From Candidatus Hydrogenedentota bacterium (lineage in GTDB: Bacteria > Hydrogenedentota > Hydrogenedentia > Hydrogenedentales > SLHB01), in NCBI GenBank assembly GCA_022706165.1, contig JAKJDA010000033.1:1-9876 (forward strand): 9,876 nucleotides of DNA. The letters run 5' to 3'. The translations under genes were made by a program, and so were the position numbers. The notes under the pieces are model-generated. The model did no database searches. It saw only the letters and a program-made list of their open reading frames with translations, and had not been told where the DNA came from. Of the stretch, positions 1-4,123 are shown in pieces; the first letter of the stretch is position 1, and each line of letters opens with the position of its first letter.

Positions 1-404
1 GTGGCCCATGCGCTGACGAGATGGATGGGCTGTTTGCCTTTGGCCTGGTCGTGCGAGCGGCGCACGGTCTTGCCGTCGATGGCGACGATGCCCTCGACCG
101 TTTGTTGCACGGCGCGCACCCAGTCGATGAAACACTGCTGGAGCGCCAGCGGGTCCACCAGGGAAAAGACACGACCAAAGGTGTCGTGCGAGGGAATGCC
201 GTTGGGCAATTCCAGGAACGAGCGCAGCCAATCCTCCTTACACTGCCCGAAATCTTCGACATCCAGCCACGAATCGGCCCCGGCGATGACGGCGCAGACC
301 GTGATGGCGATGATATCGATAAGGCTATGGCGTTTTTTGCGGTCCAGACGCGGGTCCTCAAGCTGACTGAAGTGGAGGAAGAACAGGCTGTTGTTTGCGT
401 CCAT
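1..404 (-). CDS. ISAs1-family transposase, N-terminal part (runs off left edge)
   Basis: This is the N-terminal 134 residues of an IS transposase of the ISAs1 (H-repeat-associated) type, which acts as a DDE recombinase. Visible hallmarks are the early FSQLEDPRLDRKKRHSL segment, then LIDIIAITVCAVIAGADSW, then LPNGIPSHDTFGRVF, and finally VAIDGKTVRRS. The Asp of the AIDGKT motif should be the first catalytic Asp of the family. The remaining catalytic core lies outside the window. Two start codons are in frame, at 413 and 404. The AAGGAG at 415-420 lies only one base from the first but ten bases from the second, so I chose 404 (protein beginning MDANNS). The frame is open and undamaged as far as it can be read. 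Whether the element is complete cannot be judged here. Confidence 0.9.
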   Translation of the reverse strand, partial: MDANNSLFFLHFSQLEDPRLDRKKRHSLIDIIAITVCAVIAGADSWLDVEDFGQCKEDWLRSFLELPNGIPSHDTFGRVFSLVDPLALQQCFIDWVRAVQQTVEGIVAIDGKTVRRSHDQAKGKQPIHLVSAWA

Positions 405-438
405 GACGGTCATTCTCCTTTTTGGGGGTCTTGGACAC

Positions 439-468
439 AATATGCGCGATGGTCTAGTTAAATATCAA
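439..468 (-). promoter_or_regulatory. Probable promoter of the transposase
   Basis: Read on the minus strand, TTGATA (468-463) and CATATT (444-439) are separated by 18 bases. They match the sigma-70 -35 box in 5 of 6 and the -10 box in 4 of 6 positions. The expected transcription start is near 432, leaving a leader of about 28 bases before the start codon at 404. The -35 box lies partly within the inverted repeat at 453-474. Confidence 0.45.
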
Positions 469-474
469 ACTAGA
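453..474. repeat. Inverted repeat over the transposase promoter
   Basis: Seven-base arms TCTAGTT (453-459) and AACTAGA (468-474) are perfectly complementary around an 8-base AT-rich centre. The repeat covers the -35 region of the likely transposase promoter, so it could be an operator or a hairpin limiting read-through. Its function is inferred only from position. Confidence 0.5.
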
Positions 475-600
475 ACTACTGAAAAACACACGAATCTCCC
501 TTCTTCTTTATGGGGTATGTGGGGCGGGGCGCCAACGACCAAACGAAAAGGGGAAGCAAATCACAAACGAGCCAAGGTCTGCCCGGAACTCAGATTTTAA

Positions 601-613
601 TGCGATAGCCCTG
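601..613. mobile_element. Candidate outer end of the IS element
   Basis: Read on the minus strand, the sequence starting CAGGGCTATCGCA (613-601) looks like an IS terminal inverted repeat and lies about 200 bases upstream of the transposase start, a plausible leader length. The opposite end and any target-site duplication (8-10 bp is usual for this family) lie outside the window, so the boundary is a guess. If it is right, the stretch 405-613 is the IS leader and holds no other gene that I can see. Confidence 0.3.
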
Positions 614-615
614 AA

Positions 616-632
616 GCGAATCGCGAATCGCG
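616..632. repeat. Short tandem GCGAATC repeat upstream of the signalling operon
   Basis: GCGAATC occurs twice in tandem (616-622 and 623-629), followed by a partial third copy GCGA. The block sits about 40 bases upstream of the -35 box at 669. It also forms a near-palindrome, CGCGAATCGCG. It may be an activator site or simply a low-complexity flank of the IS. Confidence 0.4.
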
Positions 633-668
633 AAAGAAGCCCAGGGTCTCCAAAACGCCGCCGCTGTT

Positions 669-697
669 TTGACAGGTCCTCGGTTCGTTCCTACAAT
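669..697 (+). promoter_or_regulatory. Near-consensus sigma-70 promoter of the HDOD/GGDEF operon
   Basis: A perfect -35 box TTGACA (669-674) and a 5-of-6 -10 box TACAAT (692-697) are spaced by the ideal 17 bases. Transcription should begin near 704, giving a very short leader of about 19 bases that already contains the ribosome binding site AGGAGG at 709-714. This places the upstream in-frame ATG at 669 inside the promoter and supports the start at 723. Confidence 0.85.
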
Positions 698-722
698 CAC
701 ACACGAACAGGAGGGTCTCGCA

Positions 723-1043
723 ATGCAATGGACGAAAATCGGGGACGCACGGCCAGGACAAATCATCGCCCAAGCCGTGGCAACGCCCGATGGCGAGATC
801 GCGTATCCGCCGGGGTTCCGCTTGACGGCGCCCGGCATCGAACGATTGCGCGCGGCGGGGGTTGCGGCAATCGCCGTCAAGAATCCGGCTGTTGCCGGAC
901 CAGACCTTCGCGCTCGCCTGGAAGAACTCCAGGACCGTTTTCAAGGCGTCGATGATCCCATCATGCTTCAACTCAAGGCTGTCCTTGAGAAGCGCCTGCG
1001 TTTCTTGTATCTTGGAAACGAACCGACGCGCGTTCCCGAGTGA
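723..1043 (+). CDS. Small HDOD-associated protein resembling the N-terminal region of HD-GYP proteins
   Basis: The product has 106 residues with no signal peptide or membrane helix. Residues 5-52 follow the pattern often seen before the catalytic domain of HD-GYP phosphodiesterases: KIGDARPGQIIAQAV, then a D-G turn, a Pro-x-Gly turn (YPPGF), then an LTAPGIERLRAAGV helix and a closing IAVK strand. The second half (about 60-95) is predicted helical, LEELQDRFQGVDDPIMLQLKAVLEKRL. From memory, small proteins of this shape commonly sit directly before HDOD genes in deltaproteobacterial-type genomes, as here, but no biochemical role is known to me. The start at 723 is chosen because AGGAGG at 709-714 lies eight bases upstream and the promoter ends at 697. 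It is the first gene of a likely three-gene operon, with 28 bases before the next gene. Confidence 0.75.
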   Translation: MQWTKIGDARPGQIIAQAVATPDGEIAYPPGFRLTAPGIERLRAAGVAAIAVKNPAVAGPDLRARLEELQDRFQGVDDPIMLQLKAVLEKRLRFLYLGNEPTRVPE

Positions 1044-1071
1044 TCGATCCGGCAAGGAGTGAACCGCGGAC

Positions 1072-1908
1072 ATGGATTCCGAAACCCTCCGCAGACGCGT
1101 CGCCGAGCTTGCCAATCTGCCCACGCTACCCGGCGTCCTTCAAAAAGCGGCCGCCCTTGCCGAGGACGGACAAACGAGCGCCGCTGATATGGCCAACCTT
1201 ATCAGCGGCGACCCGGCGCTCAGCGCCAAAACGCTGCGGCTGGTCAATTCGCCGGCATACGGTTTCCCAGGCCGCATCTCATCGGTCGCCCATGCCGTGG
1301 CGCTCCTCGGACTCCACGCCGTCAAAGGCCTTGTGCTCGGCGCGACAACGTTCGATTCCTTGGACGCACAGGGACAAGGCCTGTGGCGACACAGTTTCGG
1401 CTGCGCCGTCATCAGCCGACGCTTAGCCCGGGAATGCGGCCTCGCAACCGCCGAGGAATGTTTCGTTGCGGGCCTGCTGCACGACCTCGGAAAAATGACG
1501 CTTTCGTGCTTGTATCCGGACGCGTACCAGGACGCGATCGCAGCCGCGATCCACGGTCGCCTCCACATTGCGGAGGCGGAAAAGACCGCGTTCGGAACCG
1601 ACCACGCGCGCGTGGCGCGTTGGCTTGCGGAAGAATGGCGGTTCCCGGCGCGACTTGCCGATCCCCTTGAACATCACCATGCGCCGGGCAACGCCGGAGA
1701 ATTTCGGAACGTCGCCGCCATCGTGCATGTCGCAGACATCTTGGCGCGCGGAATGGGCTACGGGTTTCCGGGCGATCGCGTCATGCCGCCGCTCGATCAC
1801 GAAGCCTTTCAGGGACTGCGGCTATCTTTCGAGCAAATTGGCCGCGTCGTGCATGATTCGGAAACGGAGTTCAACGCAGGCAGTGATTTGTTTGCCGCGG
1901 AAGAGTGA
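1072..1908 (+). CDS. HDOD domain signalling protein
   Basis: The product has 278 residues, a cytosolic single-domain HDOD protein, a branch of the HD superfamily usually found with two-component and c-di-GMP signalling. The fold signature is clear: LANLPTLPGVLQKA near residue 14, LISGDPALSAKTLRLVNSPAY around 43-63, then VAHAVALLGLHAVKGLVLG. Unlike many HDOD proteins it keeps a nearly complete set of HD metal residues: H107 (WRHS), H137-D138 (HDLGK), H178 (TDHARV), the run H201-H203 and D222 (HVADILA). The GYP motif of c-di-GMP phosphodiesterases is absent, so no such activity is claimed. AAGGAG at 1054-1059 is 12 bases from the ATG, a rather long spacing. The stop codon overlaps the ribosome binding site of the following GGDEF gene, so the two are probably co-translated. 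Confidence 0.9.
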   Translation: MDSETLRRRVAELANLPTLPGVLQKAAALAEDGQTSAADMANLISGDPALSAKTLRLVNSPAYGFPGRISSVAHAVALLGLHAVKGLVLGATTFDSLDAQGQGLWRHSFGCAVISRRLARECGLATAEECFVAGLLHDLGKMTLSCLYPDAYQDAIAAAIHGRLHIAEAEKTAFGTDHARVARWLAEEWRFPARLADPLEHHHAPGNAGEFRNVAAIVHVADILARGMGYGFPGDRVMPPLDHEAFQGLRLSFEQIGRVVHDSETEFNAGSDLFAAEE

Positions 1909-1915
1909 GGGAACC

Positions 1916-2851
1916 ATGGAACACGCCAACCCCAACGTCCTGATCGTAGCCCAAACCGCCGAAGAGGGCGCGACGCTACAAGACCGTCTTCAGTTGTACG
2001 GACTGACCGTCCGGATCGCCTTGAACGGATCGAACGCGCTTGATCTCTTCTACGCCGACCCGCCCCAATGCCTCGTGTTCGGACACGAAATCGCGACAGA
2101 CGACGGGCATTCGCTGCTCAAGGATATCAAAGCCGACAACGTGTACGGCCATCTGCCGGTCATCCTTATCATCGGAGAAAAAGACCGCGACGCCGGCATC
2201 GACTGGTCCGCCATGCCCGCAGACGACTACGTCGTGCGCCCCTTTCCGCCCGCCGAGTTGGCCTCACGCATTCTTCTGTGTCTGGCTCGCGCCTCGCGCG
2301 ACGTCAACGCCAATCCCTTGACCGGCCTGCCCGGCAACCTGACCATCACCCGCGAAGCAGAGCGGCGCCTGGCGTCCGGCGATCCGTTCGCCCTGGCGTA
2401 TCTCGATATCGACCACTTCAAGGCCTTCAACGATCGTTATGGTTTTTCGCGCGGCGACGAGGTCTTGCGGATGTGCGCGCGCGTCGTGGTCAACGTCATC
2501 CGAACGCTTGGCGGCGACGACAGCTACGTGGGCCATGTCGGCGGGGACGATTTCGTGTTCATGGCGAATCCCGGCGTCGCGGCGGCCGTCTGCAAACGCA
2601 TCACGGAAGACTTCGATCGCATTGTCCCCAGCTTCTACGATGAAGAAGACTCCATCCGCGGCAACATCCAATCCGTCGATCGACAGGGCAACCCGCACGT
2701 CTTCCCCATCATGTCCATCTCCATTGCCGTCGTCGACACCCAGGTCGCCCACATCGCCCACATCGCCGAGCTTTTCGCCCGCGTCGCCGAGGTGAAATCC
2801 TTTGTCAAGCGTCTGCCCGGATCAAACTACATCATCGACCGCAGAAAATGA
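1916..2851 (+). CDS. GGDEF diguanylate-cyclase-type protein with a degenerate receiver domain
   Basis: The product has 311 residues. Residues 6-125 have the layout of a response-regulator receiver, but its key residues are missing: A12-Q13 replaces the acidic pair after strand 1, G56 occupies the phospho-acceptor Asp position, and R108-P109 replaces the Lys-Pro. It is therefore a pseudo-receiver. A linker with NPLTGLPGN opens a GGDEF domain, which makes c-di-GMP from two GTP. It has D164-I-D166, the FKxxND motif (168-173) and G209-GDDF213. The fourth signature residue is Asp instead of Glu, a variant seen in the LPGN-type GGDEF subgroup. No RxxD inhibitory site is visible just upstream. D173 is retained, arguing for ordinary c-di-GMP rather than Hypr-type cGAMP synthesis. 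The start at 1916 is preferred because GAGGG (1907-1911) precedes it by four bases and the longer frame overlaps the HDOD gene. Confidence 0.88.
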   Translation: MEHANPNVLIVAQTAEEGATLQDRLQLYGLTVRIALNGSNALDLFYADPPQCLVFGHEIATDDGHSLLKDIKADNVYGHLPVILIIGEKDRDAGIDWSAMPADDYVVRPFPPAELASRILLCLARASRDVNANPLTGLPGNLTITREAERRLASGDPFALAYLDIDHFKAFNDRYGFSRGDEVLRMCARVVVNVIRTLGGDDSYVGHVGGDDFVFMANPGVAAAVCKRITEDFDRIVPSFYDEEDSIRGNIQSVDRQGNPHVFPIMSISIAVVDTQVAHIAHIAELFARVAEVKSFVKRLPGSNYIIDRRK

Positions 2852-2938
2852 TTTCAAGGCGATTCAAACCCTGCGCCGGCGCGAACAAAATGGCGGAACG
2901 CGATCGTTTCTCGCGGCCAAGTAATTTTGCGCTCACAA

Positions 2939-2984
2939 AAGAGCTGGGGAGCCCCTTCTTGTCCGAAAGGGCTCCCCAGCTCTT
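2939..2984. terminator. Strong bidirectional hairpin terminator between convergent genes
   Basis: A 16-bp perfect stem (2939-2954 with 2969-2984) includes AGAGCTGGGGAG and its complement. After one mismatch it continues with three more pairs, around a six-base loop. It lies 88 bases after the GGDEF stop and 95 bases beyond the flagellin stop. Reading on the minus strand, the stem is followed by CTTTTG, a short U-tract typical of a rho-independent terminator. On the plus strand the tail is TCTTCC, which is weaker. The rest of 2852-3078 holds only small palindromes and no gene that I can support. Confidence 0.85.
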
Positions 2985-3078
2985 CCTACAACGCACGCCA
3001 CCCACGATGCGATGATTGCTGCCTCATTGGCCCACGAGGCGAGTCGCCCCGCTGCTAGGGTTGTTCCATAGCGCCCCG

Positions 3079-3894
3079 CTATTTGAGCAGTTGCAAGGCG
3101 GTCTGCGGCACCACGTTGGCCTGGGACAGCACCTGAGTGCCGGCGCTGACGAGGATTTGGTTGCGGGTGAAATCGATGGTTTCGCGGGCGACGTCGACAT
3201 CGCGGATGGCGCTTTCAGAAGCCGCCGAATTCTGCTCCTGAATCGCCAGCACGTTGATCGTGAATTCGAGCCGGTTTTGCGTGGCTCCCAGCGAACTGCG
3301 CAAAGACGACACGCTCTTGATCGCGTTGTCGAGCGTGGTAATGGCGCTGGTGGCGCTGTCGAACGAAGAAATCGCCACGCCATTCACGCCGATGTCGGTG
3401 GTTTTCGCGCCGGTCAACGACAGGGTGAGGGTCTGTCCCGCCTGCACGCCGGCCTGAAGCGTGACCGTCTGCGGCGCACTCAGAATAAACAGGCCGTTGA
3501 ATTCCGTATCAAGGGCAATGTCATCGATCTGCTCCAACAGCAGCTTCACTTCCGCATCCAGCGAGGCGCGGTTTTGGGTGCTCTGCGTGCCGTTGGCGGC
3601 CTGAACCGCCAATTCGCGAATGCGTTGCAGGATGTTGGTGGTTTCACTCAAGGCGCCTTCCGCGGTTTGCACCAGGCTGATACCGTCCTGGGCGTTGCGC
3701 TGCGCCACCGCAGAGCCTCGAACCACCGACTTGAAGCCCTCGGCGATGGCCAACCCCGCTGCGTCGTCCGAAGCGCGATTGATGCGGAGGCCGCTGGACA
3801 GGCGTTCGAGGGACTTGTTGAGGGCGCCCGTGGAACGTTGCAAGACGCGTTGGGCGTTCAGGGCCGCGATGTTGGTGTTAATGCGAAGTCCCAT
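3079..3894 (-). CDS. fliC: Flagellin
   Basis: The product has 271 residues, the filament subunit of the bacterial flagellum, exported through the flagellar type III apparatus. The N-terminal D0/D1 part is classical: MGLRINTNIAALNAQR, LERLSSGLRIN (29-39), RASDDAAGLAIAEG (40-53), then NAQDGISLVQTAEGAL (67-82). The C-terminal D1/D0 part (about 185-271) ends SQANVVPQTALQLLK. The central variable region (about 140-185) is very short, so D2/D3 outer domains are essentially absent and the subunit is near the minimum length for the family. LQRIRELAVQ at 89-98 matches the D1 segment recognised by TLR5 in enteric flagellins. GGAGG (3904-3908) lies nine bases before the ATG. No other flagellar gene is in the window, so the rest of the machinery must be elsewhere. 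Confidence 0.97.
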   Translation of the reverse strand: MGLRINTNIAALNAQRVLQRSTGALNKSLERLSSGLRINRASDDAAGLAIAEGFKSVVRGSAVAQRNAQDGISLVQTAEGALSETTNILQRIRELAVQAANGTQSTQNRASLDAEVKLLLEQIDDIALDTEFNGLFILSAPQTVTLQAGVQAGQTLTLSLTGAKTTDIGVNGVAISSFDSATSAITTLDNAIKSVSSLRSSLGATQNRLEFTINVLAIQEQNSAASESAIRDVDVARETIDFTRNQILVSAGTQVLSQANVVPQTALQLLK

Positions 3895-3972
3895 GATGAT
3901 GTTCCTCCGTGAACGTTAACCTTTGCATCCTTGCATCGGCTGGAAGGCTGTTTTTCTCGACTTCCACCACTT

Positions 3973-4000
3973 CTATCGGCAGGCGCTTTCCAAATCTTTA
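3973..4000 (-). promoter_or_regulatory. Sigma-28 (FliA)-type promoter of the flagellin gene
   Basis: On the minus strand, TAAAGATT begins at 4000 and GCCGATAG spans 3980-3973. The sigma-28 consensus is TAAAGTTT, 11 bases, GCCGATAA; here the boxes match 6 of 8 and 7 of 8 with 12 bases between them. Transcription should start near 3965, giving a leader of about 70 bases before the flagellin ATG. This predicts control by FliA and its anti-sigma factor FlgM, as for late flagellar genes elsewhere. Confidence 0.85.
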
Positions 4001-4123
4001 GCCCGGCATTCCAAAAGCCCCGAACACGACCGCCCGCACAGATTTGTTTTCCGGAAGACTTTGTGCTATCCAGTCGTAGCAAACGAAAGGCAAAGAGCGT
4101 ACGGGGATGGGGGCTGCAGACGC

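Noticed and set aside
669..722. In-frame upstream ATG for the 106-aa protein
   Set aside because: The ATG falls inside the -35 box of the promoter, and AGGAGG is correctly placed for the start at 723.
597..1124. 175-codon open frame on the minus strand
   Set aside because: It is antisense to the small PGQ-type protein gene, which has a near-perfect promoter and ribosome site on the plus strand.
2747..2764. Perfect 9-bp tandem duplication (GCCCACATC twice) encoding AHI-AHI
   Set aside because: It is in frame within the GGDEF C-terminus, most simply a replication-slippage event, and no regulatory role is suggested.
1916..2851. Hypr-type (cGAMP-producing) GGDEF enzyme
   Set aside because: The Asp of the FKxxND motif (D173) is kept, whereas Hypr enzymes replace this position, typically with Ser.
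2873..2915. Small palindromes GCGCCGGCGC and CGCGA/TCGCG after the GGDEF stop
   Set aside because: They have short stems and no T-run follows; the strong hairpin at 2939-2984 explains termination.
3016..3912. 298-codon open frame on the plus strand
   Set aside because: It lies antisense to the flagellin gene, has no ribosome site or recognisable domain, and the opposite strand encodes an unmistakable flagellin.
3923..4123. In-frame 67-residue N-terminal extension of the cytochrome
   Set aside because: It would bury the Sec signal peptide and overlap the flagellin promoter region; the start at 4124 gives a proper export signal.
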